Below are positions 17,983 through 27,417 of a stretch of DNA of 64,000 nucleotides, one piece after another; position 1 is the stretch's first letter, and every line of letters begins with the position of its first letter. The notes beneath the pieces are model-generated. The model saw nothing but the letters and a program-made list of their open reading frames with translations. It was not told the DNA's origin and made no database searches. The DNA comes from Xylocopilactobacillus apicola (lineage in GTDB: Bacteria > Bacillota > Bacilli > Lactobacillales > Lactobacillaceae), in NCBI RefSeq assembly GCF_033095985.1, contig NZ_AP026802.1, forward strand, positions 1,612,001-1,676,000, given 5' to 3'. The position numbers and the translations under genes are program-made.

Positions 17983-18513
17983 TCATCTGTTACGACTATC
18001 TTCATATTCATTGGTGTCTTTGTAAGAGTCTTTAATTTCGCCGCTCCAGTTGAGATTTTTTAAATCAATTGTCATTTCAGATTTATCCTTGTCTAATCCA
18101 AAAACATAGCTAAGTTTCAATGTTTTTCCTTCTTTTAAAGTTTCCGGAACTTTGTTTTGATCTTCCAGCTTCGCATCTAAAATGTTCCCTTTCTCATCGC
18201 TAGCCGTTATTTTTTTTCCAGATAGTTCGTGTGGATTTACAGATCCACTTTTACATTTTATCACGCACGTAACGACGGAATATTTTCCGTATTCTTTATT
18301 TAATGATTCTGCTGCGTATGTCTGCTGTTCGACCTCGTAAGGATCATAAAATTTAATTTCAGCAACATTTTTACCATCATCTGATTTATAAGTTCCTGTT
18401 TCACCAAAATTTAATTTCTGAGTTTCCTGTTTTTCTTTTTTTGAGCAGCCGACCAAGATAAAAACACTCAAAAATGCAAATAATAAAGATCCAACTCGTT
18501 TCGTATTTTTCAT
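17983..18513 (-). CDS. Phage-type lipoprotein of unknown function
   Basis: A 176-residue lipoprotein: basic start, hydrophobic stretch and lipobox ILVGC (Cys23), then a charged linker and a beta-rich domain (about 55-165) that resembles DUF4352/DUF5067-like extracellular domains only in general form. It is oriented against the integrase and repressor fragment. In temperate phages of lactic acid bacteria, lipoproteins in this position can block superinfection, but I see no specific match to the known Ltp sequence repeat. A GGAGG ribosome site precedes the ATG. Confidence 0.7.
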   Translation of the reverse strand: MKNTKRVGSLLFAFLSVFILVGCSKKEKQETQKLNFGETGTYKSDDGKNVAEIKFYDPYEVEQQTYAAESLNKEYGKYSVVTCVIKCKSGSVNPHELSGKKITASDEKGNILDAKLEDQNKVPETLKEGKTLKLSYVFGLDKDKSEMTIDLKNLNWSGEIKDSYKDTNEYEDSRNR

Positions 18514-18614
18514 AATTTCCTCCGTAAACTAAAAGCGTTTTATTACAACTAATCCAGCGTACAGGATTTTGGAGGTGAAATCAAATCAATTAAAAATCTT
18601 AAAGGAGTCCAAAA

Positions 18615-19739
18615 ATGGCAGCAATTCGCAAGCGTGGCAAGAAATGGGAGTACACGATTCGATATAAAGATAAAGACGGTATTTCGCAGAGAAAATCAAG
18701 CGGAGGCTTTATTAAAAAGGCTGAGGCAGTCCAAGCTGCAGCCGAAGAAGAATTAAAGTTAAAAAAAGGCGTTGCTATAGATAGCGATATAACGCTCATC
18801 GACTATTATGATCACTGGATTGAAGCGTATAAAGCTGGCAAACACGATGAAACGACGGAAAGAAAGTACAAAACTTATCGAAATAAACTAGAAAAATATT
18901 TCGGGGTTATTTTAAAACTTAAAAAAATGACTAGATCGGACTGGCAAAAATTCATTAACGACCAAGGAAAAACTCGCGCAAAAACAACCGTTGCAGAGCT
19001 AAACAGCCACATCCGGGCAATGGCAAGATCTGCGGTACGTGATCGAGTAATCGACTCAAATTTTACCGAAGATATAGAACTTGTGGGAGGACCTTCAAAA
19101 CTCGAAGCCTTAAAGTACCTTGAAGCAGATGACTTCCGGAAGCTAAAAAAATACGTTTTTGAGCACACTTCTCTTGATAACATCATTTGTGGTATGATCG
19201 CTACTTCTATCATGTCTGGCGCCCGTTTATCGGAAGTGATTGGGCTGACATGGAATGATATTGACTTTAAAGATATGACCATAAATATCAATAAATCTTG
19301 GGATCATAAGTACACAAAAAAATTCAAGAAAACAAAGACACCATCAAGCGTCCGAGTAATTGGGGTTGACTCTGAACTTTTGTCTATACTTGGAAAACTG
19401 AAAATTGAACAGGAAGAATATTTTAAGAGTATTGAGTATACTAGCTTAAACAGTCAGATATTTTTGGATAGATCGCTGAAACCACCTACTGGAAAAGAGA
19501 CAAATGCTGAACTTCGTAGTATAGAAAAAGAGTTAAAAATTAGACCTGAAATCACTTTTCACGGCTTAAGACACACCCACGCGAGTTTTTTGATTTTAAA
19601 GGGAATTGACATAAATTACATCAGTCACAGGCTGGGGCATGCTAATGTATCGATCACAATGAACACTTATGCCCATTTATTAAAAGAGCACGAGAAAAAG
19701 GAAGCGAAAAAGACAATTTTGGCTTTGCAAGCACTATAG
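18615..19739 (+). CDS. Tyrosine recombinase (phage integrase)
   Basis: A complete 374-residue integrase: N-terminal AP2-like arm-binding domain (KRGKKWEYTIRYKDKDG, 5-45), SAM-like core-binding domain (about 65-160) and catalytic domain with Arg in GARLSEVIGLTW, HGLRHTHASF (H-x-x-R) and Tyr in MNTYAHLL. AAAGGAG lies eight bases before the ATG. It should catalyse site-specific insertion at the 19-bp core now seen at both element ends. The gene ends 117 bp before the right core, the usual integrase/att arrangement. Confidence 0.95.
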   Translation: MAAIRKRGKKWEYTIRYKDKDGISQRKSSGGFIKKAEAVQAAAEEELKLKKGVAIDSDITLIDYYDHWIEAYKAGKHDETTERKYKTYRNKLEKYFGVILKLKKMTRSDWQKFINDQGKTRAKTTVAELNSHIRAMARSAVRDRVIDSNFTEDIELVGGPSKLEALKYLEADDFRKLKKYVFEHTSLDNIICGMIATSIMSGARLSEVIGLTWNDIDFKDMTININKSWDHKYTKKFKKTKTPSSVRVIGVDSELLSILGKLKIEQEEYFKSIEYTSLNSQIFLDRSLKPPTGKETNAELRSIEKELKIRPEITFHGLRHTHASFLILKGIDINYISHRLGHANVSITMNTYAHLLKEHEKKEAKKTILALQAL

Positions 19740-19770
19740 AAATTGACGTCAGTTTGTCGTCAATTTTTTA
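19740..19770 (+). terminator. Integrase terminator
   Basis: AAATTGACG pairs with CGTCAATTT around TCAGTTTGT and is followed by T-rich sequence, directly after the integrase stop. Confidence 0.8.
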
Positions 19771-19856
19771 ATTATCTATGTTTCTCTATGATAGCAAATC
19801 CTGTTAAATCAACGTTTTTGACACTCTATGACGCTCTATATTAACACGGAAACGTT

Positions 19857-19875
19857 CCGCATCCGCGGGGAATAC
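19857..19875. repeat. Right copy of the 19-bp att core / partial CRISPR repeat
   Basis: Identical to 17504-17522. The bases to the left (GAAACGTT) differ from the CRISPR repeat, so only its last 19 bases are present here. The bases to the right do not lead to another repeat at spacer distance. Confidence 0.8.
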
Positions 19876-20124
19876 ACTAAGAAAATCCCGCCAAACAAAC
19901 GTTTCTCCACATATAAATTTCATTTTTTTATGAGTATAAAATTAATTCATATATAGCCTTCTATCTATAGATGTAAATTTTTCACTAATTAACCTAAATA
20001 AATAATCGAGCTCTACACTCTAAATATATCAAACATACAACAAAAAGTCTTAAAATAATGCGGAAAAATTTGTTTTATAACTCCAATATTTTTCTTGCTT
20101 ATTATCCTGAATCGTGCTATTTTG
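19876..20124. other. Gene-free interval right of the integrated element
   Basis: Very AT-rich with no supported reading frame. If the CRISPR reading is right, the first 33 bases (19876-19908) could be the last spacer of a lost array. Otherwise I see nothing in it. Confidence 0.35.
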
Positions 20125-20147
20125 TGACTAAAAGATATATTTAGTCA
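20125..20147 (+). promoter_or_regulatory. Palindromic operator of the TetR gene
   Basis: TGACTAAA-N7-TTTAGTCA is a perfect 8-bp inverted repeat lying 11 bases before the TetR start codon and over the likely promoter. TetR-family repressors commonly bind such sites and control their own operon. Confidence 0.7.
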
Positions 20148-20157
20148 GGAGTCTAAA

Positions 20158-20736
20158 ATGAAATTTACCGCTGAACAAAAAAATGAAGTCAAACAAGCCA
20201 TTGAAACTTCTGGTGAACAGTTGTTTTTAAAATATGGATTACAAAAAGTCACAATTGATGACATCGTTAATGGGGTCCGAATTGGAAAAGGAACGTTTTA
20301 TGTTTTCTTTGCCAACAAGTTCGACTTATTTTTAGAAATTAGTAAACGTCGTCAAGAAAAAATTTTCGATCAAATAACGGATCTCCCCATTTCGCCAAAT
20401 AAACAAGTTCTACAAGAGGTTTTACTTAAAGCAATCAAACTTTTTAGCACTGATGATTTTTTAAAAATGTTAGATGCTCCAACAAAAGAATTATTACAGC
20501 AAAAATCTTCCGACAAATTTATAGAAATTCATAATGCTTTTGATCAGACCGTTCTAACAAAACTTAACGAATTTGGTCTGAAACCTCTGGTTCCGAATGA
20601 TGTGATGATCGAATTAATGAATGTAATTTTCATCTACGGAATTGAAGTTTTTTCCACGCAGAAAGATGACCGCGCTTTAAGACAATTAATTGATCTCGTC
20701 GTCTCAAATGAGTTGAAGGGACTGTCTGATGAATGA
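20158..20736 (+). CDS. TetR-family repressor of the adjoining ABC transporter
   Basis: A 192-residue regulator with an N-terminal helix-turn-helix (VTIDDIVNGVRIGKGTFYVFFANKFDLF, split here as KVTIDDIV and GKGTFYVFF, residues 30-60) and a helical ligand domain. It overlaps the ATPase gene by eight bases, so the three genes 20158-23628 form one operon, presumably induced when the transporter's substrate binds this protein. Confidence 0.9.
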   Translation: MKFTAEQKNEVKQAIETSGEQLFLKYGLQKVTIDDIVNGVRIGKGTFYVFFANKFDLFLEISKRRQEKIFDQITDLPISPNKQVLQEVLLKAIKLFSTDDFLKMLDAPTKELLQQKSSDKFIEIHNAFDQTVLTKLNEFGLKPLVPNDVMIELMNVIFIYGIEVFSTQKDDRALRQLIDLVVSNELKGLSDE

Positions 20737-21406
20737 ACTAATAACATTTCAACGAGTAGATAAAACCTACGAGATGACATCCGCCTTGAAAAATATTAAT
20801 TTTACAATTAATGAAAAAGAATTTGTTGTAATTTTAGGACCTAGCGGTGCCGGAAAATCAACTCTCTTAAATTTATTAGGTGGACTTGACCAGCCCTCAA
20901 CAGGAGATATTTGGGTTCAGGGAATTAATATTGCCGAATTTAACGAAAATGAATTAGCCGATTATCGGGCAAAAAAAGTCGGTTTCATTTTTCAATTTTA
21001 TAATTTATTGCCAACACTAAATGCCTTAGACAATGTGAATCTGGTACATCAAGTTAACAATTCAAGTCTTAACGGAGAAAATATATTACAAAAAGTCGGT
21101 CTTGCCGAAAAGATGCGTCAATATCCGTCAGAGCTTTCTGGCGGAGAACAACAGCGAGTATCGATTGCTCGTGCCATTGCAAAAAATGCTCCGATCTTAT
21201 TATGTGATGAACCAACTGGTGCCTTGGATACTCAAACGGGTAAGCAAATTATGAAACTACTCAAAAGTTTAAATCGACAAGGAAAAACTGTAATTGTGGT
21301 AACTCATAATGAAGAATTCTCAGTTCTAGCCAATAAAGTCATTCGATTAAAAGACGGCGAAATTGAATCCATCGAAAGTAATTTGCATCCTTCAGAGGCC
21401 GATTAA
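20729..21406 (+). CDS. ABC transporter ATPase (TetR operon)
   Basis: A 225-residue MacB/LolD-type ATPase with Walker [10 protein letters not shown], signature [10 protein letters not shown], Walker [13 protein letters not shown] and VVTHNEE. Its start overlaps the TetR gene and its stop overlaps the permease start (TAATG), which indicates coupled translation. Confidence 0.92.
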   Translation: MNELITFQRVDKTYEMTSALKNINFTINEKEFVVILGPSGAGKSTLLNLLGGLDQPSTGDIWVQGINIAEFNENELADYRAKKVGFIFQFYNLLPTLNALDNVNLVHQVNNSSLNGENILQKVGLAEKMRQYPSELSGGEQQRVSIARAIAKNAPILLCDEPTGALDTQTGKQIMKLLKSLNRQGKTVIVVTHNEEFSVLANKVIRLKDGEIESIESNLHPSEAD

Positions 21407-23628
21407 TGATGCTGCTGAAAAAATTATTCAAAGATCTTCAAGCTAATAAAGGACAGTTTATTGCTATTTTCTTGATTATCTTTATTGGGTGTTTAGTATT
21501 TTCTGGCTTGAATGCGACTTGGTACGGGATGCAAAAGCAAAGCAATGATTATTACCATAGAACCAATTTGGCTGATTATTGGTTAATTGGCAGCAATATT
21601 ACTTCCGAAATTAAAAGTGAAGTTACTAAAATTCGCTCAGTAAAAGATGCCGAACGGAGATTCACTTCCCGAGTTGGTGATAACAAAGATCACAGCGCAA
21701 CCATTGAATTAAACTACGTTGAATCAAATAAGATTTCTAAATCCATATTAGTTGATGGCGCTCCTTTTAATATAAAGTTACGAGGAATCTGGCTCGACAA
21801 AGACTACGCTAAAAGTCATCACTTAAAAGTCGGTGACTACTTAAGTGTTTCTTTGGGACCCAAAATACAGATCAAAGGTCTAATAATGAATCCTGAATAC
21901 GTATATCCATTGGGATCAAACGGTCAGCTACTGCCAGACCATCAAAAATTTGGATTTGGATTTCTTTCTTATCAAGCATATTTTAAAAATCAAAAGAATC
22001 TCCCGCCTTTCAACCAACTATTGATTAAAGGGCCTCATTCTGTTAAAAGCCAAATCTCTAATATAACTAATATCAACTACCTGAAAGCCCGCGAAAACAC
22101 CTCTTCGGATCGAATGTTACAAGACAAAATAAAACAATTCCGCACATTATCAACGATTTTTCCAACTTTATTTTTCATTGTCGCGATTTTGATTACCTGG
22201 ACTACGATGAGTCGAGTTCTTAAAAACCAGCGGATCCAAATTGGAATCCTATCAGCATTAGGATTTAAAAAGAAAACTCTTTTGAGACACTATTTGTTTT
22301 ATGGCGTCGTTATCAGTCTCCCAGCCTCTGTAGTCGGTTATTTACTAGGACCAATTCTCTTGCCTCCCATTATTTATCGATCTCTTTCAATGTTTTCACT
22401 TACCGAATGGAAGGCTAGTCAACCAAATTACGACCTTTTGATCGTTCTTATTAGTATCTTCGTGACTATAATTGCCATCTACTTTAGCTGTCAAAAAATT
22501 TTGGCTGAAAAATTGACAGATTGTTTAAAATCCCCTCGAACCAACACAATAAAAGTTCGTATGCTTAGTAAACACCTTTCATTTGCTGCGAAATGGAATC
22601 TTGCAGACTGCTTAAACAACAAGACCCGAAGTATCACAATTATCATTGCCGTGGCAAGTTGTATGGCTTTAATGCTGACGGCTCTGGGTCTAAAAGATTC
22701 ATTAAACGATATTATTGATTGGCAGTATCATCAAATAGCAAAATATGAAACTAAAATTGTTCTACAACCACATCAACCATTGCCAAATATTAGTGGTGAA
22801 CGCATCGAAGAGCAAATCATTGAAATTAAAACAAAGCACCAATCTAATTTAGAAAATTTAACGGTTTATGAAAACAGCCAGCCCAGAATGATTCAATTAA
22901 CTGACCTTCATCGAAATCATTTTCTTCTTTCGTCCGAAGGGCTAGCTGTTAGTTATCGACTAGCGGAAAAAATTCACTTAACAAAAGGTCAACAAATTAA
23001 ATGGCGCTTAATTAGTGGACATCGATGGCATCAAACTAAAATATCTGATGTTTATCGAGTTCCGATCAATCAAGGATTCTCCACGACCAAAAGTTTTCTA
23101 GCAAAACAAGAAGAATTTTTTCAACCTACTGCCATCCTTAGTTCTAAAACCAATATTAACAAAAATTCCGTCCAACAAACTATCAGCGTCGATTCGGAAA
23201 AAAATAATATTAAAGAAATGATTTTATCAATGTCTAAATTGGTAAGCTTACTGATTATTGCAGCTACTTTTTTAATGACCGTGGTTCTCTACAATTTAGG
23301 TAAACTTAGTTCTAGCGAACGAGACCGGGAAATTAATACTTTAAAAGTTTTGGGTTTTAAAAATAAAACTCTCCGAAAAATATTTAAATCAGAATTACAA
23401 TTCTTAACCGTCATCGGAATTGTTATTGGGATGCCGATCGCTTTCCTCTTGCTTAACCAAATTTTAAAAATGATGGGAAGTACCACCGATATGATGCTTG
23501 TCGTGAATTTCACCACAATCTTTGTTGCTGTTATTGGTACTTTTATTACAGCAAATATTGTCAACACTTTTCTTTCGAGGCAAATCAACAAAGCTAATCT
23601 CGTGGAAGCACTGAAATCTATTGATTAA
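21406..23628 (+). CDS. FtsX-type permease (TetR operon)
   Basis: A 740-residue protein with two FtsX modules: N-terminal helix (about 18-38), extracellular domain (40-245), helices at 250-360, a central helix near 405-425, a second extracellular part and three C-terminal helices (607-735) with REINTLKVLGF, the typical FtsX cytoplasmic loop. It works with the ATPase encoded immediately upstream. The substrate is unknown; the TetR control suggests a toxic or lipophilic compound. Confidence 0.88.
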   Translation: MMLLKKLFKDLQANKGQFIAIFLIIFIGCLVFSGLNATWYGMQKQSNDYYHRTNLADYWLIGSNITSEIKSEVTKIRSVKDAERRFTSRVGDNKDHSATIELNYVESNKISKSILVDGAPFNIKLRGIWLDKDYAKSHHLKVGDYLSVSLGPKIQIKGLIMNPEYVYPLGSNGQLLPDHQKFGFGFLSYQAYFKNQKNLPPFNQLLIKGPHSVKSQISNITNINYLKARENTSSDRMLQDKIKQFRTLSTIFPTLFFIVAILITWTTMSRVLKNQRIQIGILSALGFKKKTLLRHYLFYGVVISLPASVVGYLLGPILLPPIIYRSLSMFSLTEWKASQPNYDLLIVLISIFVTIIAIYFSCQKILAEKLTDCLKSPRTNTIKVRMLSKHLSFAAKWNLADCLNNKTRSITIIIAVASCMALMLTALGLKDSLNDIIDWQYHQIAKYETKIVLQPHQPLPNISGERIEEQIIEIKTKHQSNLENLTVYENSQPRMIQLTDLHRNHFLLSSEGLAVSYRLAEKIHLTKGQQIKWRLISGHRWHQTKISDVYRVPINQGFSTTKSFLAKQEEFFQPTAILSSKTNINKNSVQQTISVDSEKNNIKEMILSMSKLVSLLIIAATFLMTVVLYNLGKLSSSERDREINTLKVLGFKNKTLRKIFKSELQFLTVIGIVIGMPIAFLLLNQILKMMGSTTDMMLVVNFTTIFVAVIGTFITANIVNTFLSRQINKANLVEALKSID

Positions 23629-23643
23629 TTTTATCCACGATTA

Positions 23644-24771
23644 TTAATTCGTACCTTTAGCTTTCATCCGGCGATAAATAGCAAAGCAGCTCAACACAGA
23701 TACTAAGACCATCACAAAAATAATTGAGGCAACATTTATATTTATGTGATTAAATATCAGCTCACCAGGGGAGTTAAGTCTGGTCATCATTCCTTTAACG
23801 CTACCATTAATTAGCGGGAAGAATCCAAGCAATTGATACCCAGTTCCGCTCTTAAAGACTTGCTTTAACAGCCACGGAACAAAGAAAATCAGAAGCGAAA
23901 CCGCCAAAGAAGTTGATGGATTTTGAGTATAACTCGAAATAAACGCTGTCAGAAAAACTGTGAATAAAATTCCCAAATATTGAAATAGCAGGCTCCACAG
24001 TAAAAGTTGTAAGAAATTCATCTTTATTGGGAAATCAAATATATGCCATTCGAAATTAAGTTGAACGCTTGTGTTCCAACCACTAAAGCTAAAATAATTA
24101 GCGAAAACTCCAATCGTGATGATCTCGGTAACAGCAAAAATTACTGTCGCAATAATCCACACAGCACACAACTTGGCACGAGTTTGTTTGGTGCGACCAT
24201 ATTTGGTGGTCAATAATAGTGGCAGTAAATTTTTGGAAGAATCGCCAGAGAAAACAGCGGCGCAAAGATAAATTGACATGATTGCAATCAAAATAGCCGA
24301 CCCACTCATCACTCTAAATAACTCATCCCATGGTTTAAAATTACCAATCCTCAACTCAGATGGCGGAACTTTAGTGCCCAAATCGTTAACGGACAAAAAT
24401 TTAATTCCTTTACGACTTACACGATCCACTCCATAAAATTTATCATGATCTTTTTTGGGCAGAAATGTCTCTACAACATTCCATGAAAAAACATCCATGA
24501 ATTGATTTTTATGAAATTCATTATTGGCAGTTTTGACTCTAAAATCAATAATCTGACTGATTCTTTTGTCAGTTAAAGAGCCAGAATGATCTTCGGCAAT
24601 TTTCTGATTCAGCTTAATCGCTTCTCGACTATTAATTCCTCTTGCAGGGATACTGACCTGTGACTCAAAGAAAAATACAAAAAACAAACCATAAAAAATC
24701 AACAGTGCTACCAGTACTCCGCCAAGCGCTGCCTTATTTTGAATTAATTTCTTGATCTCAAACTTGATCAT
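23644..24771 (-). CDS. ABC-2-type transporter permease
   Basis: A 375-residue membrane protein with one N-terminal helix (15-38), an extracellular domain (40-145) and five or six helices in the C-terminal half. This layout is that of ABC-2 permeases of the lantibiotic-immunity/bacitracin type. Its start overlaps the ATPase stop by four bases. It is convergent with the FtsX operon, with only 15 bases between stops. Confidence 0.8.
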   Translation of the reverse strand: MIKFEIKKLIQNKAALGGVLVALLIFYGLFFVFFFESQVSIPARGINSREAIKLNQKIAEDHSGSLTDKRISQIIDFRVKTANNEFHKNQFMDVFSWNVVETFLPKKDHDKFYGVDRVSRKGIKFLSVNDLGTKVPPSELRIGNFKPWDELFRVMSGSAILIAIMSIYLCAAVFSGDSSKNLLPLLLTTKYGRTKQTRAKLCAVWIIATVIFAVTEIITIGVFANYFSFSGWNTSVQLNFEWHIFDFPIKMNFLQLLLWSLLFQYLGILFTVFLTAFISSYTQNPSTSLAVSLLIFFVPWLLKQVFKSGTGYQLLGFFPLINGSVKGMMTRLNSPGELIFNHININVASIIFVMVLVSVLSCFAIYRRMKAKGTN

Positions 24772-25634
24772 TGTGCTTTCCTTTCGCTATTAAAGTGATA
24801 TAAATATAAATCTTCGAGCGTCGGTTCAACTTGCTTCGCCTGGTTGCCAGGGTTATCTTCACTAACAACCCGCAGAACCACACCTGCGATAGTATTCTTC
24901 TGGTTAATTACGTTGTATTCGGTAAAACTGCTTCGATTTGTTGTAGTGAACTCCCAAACCCGACCAGCGATTGTCGTTAAAAGTTCTGACGCAGTTCCTC
25001 GCTCCTTGAAATCTCCGTCCTTTAAAATCAAAACTTCATCGGCAATATATTCAATATCTGAGACGATGTGAGTTGACAGGATCACAATTTTATCGTTAGA
25101 AAGTGAACTGATTAGATTACGAAACCGCACCCGCTCCTCTGGATCCAGCCCAACCGTCGGTTCATCGAGAATTAAAATCGGGGGATCGTTCAGTAGCGAC
25201 TGCGCAATTCCTAAACGCTGTTTCATCCCGCCAGAGTAAGCTTTTATTTTCTTGTTTTTCACGTCTGCTAGCCCGACTAATTCCAGAAGTTCAGTCCCTT
25301 TATTCCGTGCATCATTTTTGGTTAAACCTTTTAAAAGTCCCAAATAGATCAAAAAATCTAAGCCAGTGAACTGCGGATAGTAATTAAAATCCTGTGGCAA
25401 AAATCCAAGCGCAGAATAATATTGCTGCAAATCATCGTTAATCTTTGTATCATTAAATAACACCGTTCCACTGTCAGGTTTATTAGCACCACTAATTATG
25501 TTCAAAAGCGTACTCTTACCCGCACCATTTGCGCCAAGTAGTCCGTAGACGCCCGCAGAAAATGAATAGGTCATCTGATCCAAGACGATTTTCTCTCCGT
25601 ATTTCTTAGTCACCCCTTTTAAAGCTAGTTCCAT
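24768..25634 (-). CDS. BcrA/YtrB-type ABC transporter ATPase
   Basis: A 288-residue ATPase with Walker A GANGAGKST, signature YSGGMKQRLG, Walker B LILDEPTVGLDP and the switch STHIVSDIE, the form usual in drug and lantibiotic-immunity ABC-2 exporters. A C-terminal extension of about 75 residues is typical of that group. The promoter upstream holds the inverted repeat shared with the BceAB-like operon at 56.9 kb. Confidence 0.92.
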   Translation of the reverse strand: MELALKGVTKKYGEKIVLDQMTYSFSAGVYGLLGANGAGKSTLLNIISGANKPDSGTVLFNDTKINDDLQQYYSALGFLPQDFNYYPQFTGLDFLIYLGLLKGLTKNDARNKGTELLELVGLADVKNKKIKAYSGGMKQRLGIAQSLLNDPPILILDEPTVGLDPEERVRFRNLISSLSNDKIVILSTHIVSDIEYIADEVLILKDGDFKERGTASELLTTIAGRVWEFTTTNRSSFTEYNVINQKNTIAGVVLRVVSEDNPGNQAKQVEPTLEDLYLYHFNSERKAQ

Positions 25635-25661
25635 CTGTTGACTCCTTACCTTGTTTTTTAG

Positions 25662-25704
25662 ATCTTATCAAGAAACAAGCGGTCGCAAACTAACAGTTTT
25701 GTAA
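25662..25704 (-). promoter_or_regulatory. BceR-like inverted repeat and promoter
   Basis: On the minus strand TTACAAAACTGTTA (25704-25691) fits the TNACA-N4-TGTNA form of BceR-type operators. A TAAGAT -10 candidate lies 23 bases downstream. The same site with the same spacing lies before the BceAB-like operon (56956-56969). Confidence 0.55.
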
Positions 25705-25750
25705 GATTGGCAAAAAAATACCCTGCAGCCAAAGGCTCAGGATATATAAG

Positions 25751-26026
25751 TTATTCAATAAAATTCCAATACTGACCGCGCGGATCACCTTTTTTTCTTT
25801 GTTGATTATCAAGGATGGTTACAACGAGATCGACAACTACAAACACAACGTCGAAAGCTCCTGCTAAAATCCCCCAACCAGCTAATTTAGGAACGAATGA
25901 TCCCACGATTGTAATAATGATCGCAACTAGCCAGATCGGCTCCAAATAGTGATAAAAAAATTTTCTAACGGGCGTATATTTGGTTGGATATTTTTCAATT
26001 ATTTTTTGATAGAAGTTTCTTTTCAT
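25751..26026 (-). CDS. Small two-helix membrane protein (paralogue pair, second)
   Basis: 91 residues with the motif EKYPTKYTPVRKFFYHYLEP near the start, two membrane helices (about 31-50 and 55-75) and a charged end GQYWNFIE. It follows its paralogue by seven bases. I recognise no named family; the tandem arrangement resembles immunity or stress membrane proteins, which is only a guess. Confidence 0.7.
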   Translation of the reverse strand: MKRNFYQKIIEKYPTKYTPVRKFFYHYLEPIWLVAIIITIVGSFVPKLAGWGILAGAFDVVFVVVDLVVTILDNQQRKKGDPRGQYWNFIE

Positions 26027-26033
26027 TATTCCC

Positions 26034-26306
26034 TCAAAAGAAGTTCCAATATTTATATTCGGGAGCGGCTTTTTCTCTCAAATTCCAATCCAAAACTAAC
26101 GTTATTAGGTACAAAAGCAAATAAATGCCGCTAATTAGTTTCAACAAATCATTCCAATCGTTAAAAATCGGATTTAGAGATGACAAAATCACGATCGTGA
26201 CATCTGCAGCGACAACCGGCAAGATTAACCAGTAAAACATCTTCATCAACGGCGTATACTTGGTCGGATATCTTTCAATTAAAACCTGAAATTTCATTTT
26301 TTTCAT
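26034..26306 (-). CDS. Small two-helix membrane protein (paralogue pair, first)
   Basis: 90 residues, start MKKMKFQVLIERYPTKYTPL, two helices (26-45, 55-75) and the same end pattern (YKYWNFF) as the following gene, so the pair arose by tandem duplication. GAAAGGATTT precedes the ATG. Upstream, the plus strand has TTACGCCAA near 26411, the half-site form found before the sensor and exporter genes, so this pair may belong to the same regulon. Confidence 0.7.
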   Translation of the reverse strand: MKKMKFQVLIERYPTKYTPLMKMFYWLILPVVAADVTIVILSSLNPIFNDWNDLLKLISGIYLLLYLITLVLDWNLREKAAPEYKYWNFF

Positions 26307-26538
26307 TTTGAAATCCTTTCAATAAAAGTTTACTTCTTTTTGTTGAAAAAATTTATCTTTTTACTTCAACTGCCTTTTTCACCGGCTAAACGACCAATTT
26401 TTTTCGCTCACGTCTTACGCCAACGAAAAAACAACTTTTCTATTTTACCTCAAATTTGCTTGAAGTCTAGAAAAATATCTAATTTACTAACAGTTTTATT
26501 TTGGATCCGCTATAATTAAACATCATAGGAGTAAACAA

Positions 26539-27417
26539 ATGGAATTTCGAGTTTTACAATACTTTTTAGCGGTTGCTGAAGAAAAAAATATCAGCCGAGC
26601 AGCCGAAAAACTTCATGTAACGCAGCCAAATGTTTCAAGACAACTGAGAGACTTGGAAACGGAGTTGGGAACCACCCTTTTTGAGCGGGGCAGCCACCAA
26701 ATCGAATTGACAAGCGATGGTTTATATTTGGCAAATCAAGCACGCCAGATTTTGGCTTTAGTCAACAAAACCGAAGATAATTTGCAGAATCTTGCTGAAA
26801 TTTCCGGATCGCTTACGATCGGCAGCGGCGAATCTCCAACAATGATGACGATCGTTGAAAATATTAAAGCCCTGCAGGAAAATTATCCAAACGTAAAAGT
26901 CAATTTGGTGAGTACTAACGCAGATGTTGTCCAAAAGAACCTCCAGACAGGCATTTTCGATTTCGGAGTCGTGATGGAACCGACTGACAAAAGAAAATTT
27001 GATTTTCTAACGCTACCAGGCGTTGATGAGTGGGGACTTCTGCTTCGAAAAGATCACCAATTGGCGCAAAGAAAATTTATCGAACCTCGCGATTTTCACC
27101 AGCTTGATTTGATTATTTCGCAACAAAGCGGAGTCGAGAATTTCTTAAAAAATTGGCTCGGCACCAGTATCGCACAATACAAAATAGTCGCAAGCTACAA
27201 TCTTTTATACAACGCTTCACTTTTGGTCGAGGCTCGTTTGGGTGCTGCACTTGCGTTTAACGGCATTATTAATAATACCGAATTAAAATTCGTTCCTTTA
27301 AATCCGCCTCAAACTGCTCACTGTAGTCTCATTTGGCAACGTGGAACAACACTTTCACCCGCTGGCAAAATATTTTTAAAAATGGTTAAACAGTTTTGCG
27401 CTGAGACATCAAAATAA
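26539..27417 (+). CDS. LysR-family transcriptional regulator
   Basis: A 292-residue LysR regulator: winged helix at 1-60 (RVLQYFLAVAEEKNISRAAEKLH, recognised by its ISRAAEKLHVTQPNVSRQL core) and the two-lobed ligand domain to the end. AGGAG precedes the ATG, with TATAAT at 26511-26516 as a likely -10. It converges with the MFS gene and the two overlap by about 30 bases. Confidence 0.93.
   Translation: MEFRVLQYFLAVAEEKNISRAAEKLHVTQPNVSRQLRDLETELGTTLFERGSHQIELTSDGLYLANQARQILALVNKTEDNLQNLAEISGSLTIGSGESPTMMTIVENIKALQENYPNVKVNLVSTNADVVQKNLQTGIFDFGVVMEPTDKRKFDFLTLPGVDEWGLLLRKDHQLAQRKFIEPRDFHQLDLIISQQSGVENFLKNWLGTSIAQYKIVASYNLLYNASLLVEARLGAALAFNGIINNTELKFVPLNPPQTAHCSLIWQRGTTLSPAGKIFLKMVKQFCAETSK

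Larger units (their letters stand above)
17504..19875. mobile_element. Small integrase element (prophage remnant) inserted in a CRISPR repeat
   Basis: A 19-bp direct repeat, CCGCATCCGCGGGGAATAC, bounds 2.4 kb that hold a truncated phage-repressor domain, a lipoprotein and a complete tyrosine integrase. This is a lysogeny-module-like content. The left copy is part of a complete CRISPR repeat; the right copy is preceded by unrelated sequence. The simplest reading is that the CRISPR repeat was the bacterial attachment site, and that most of the phage was later deleted. No replication or structural genes remain. Confidence 0.65.
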
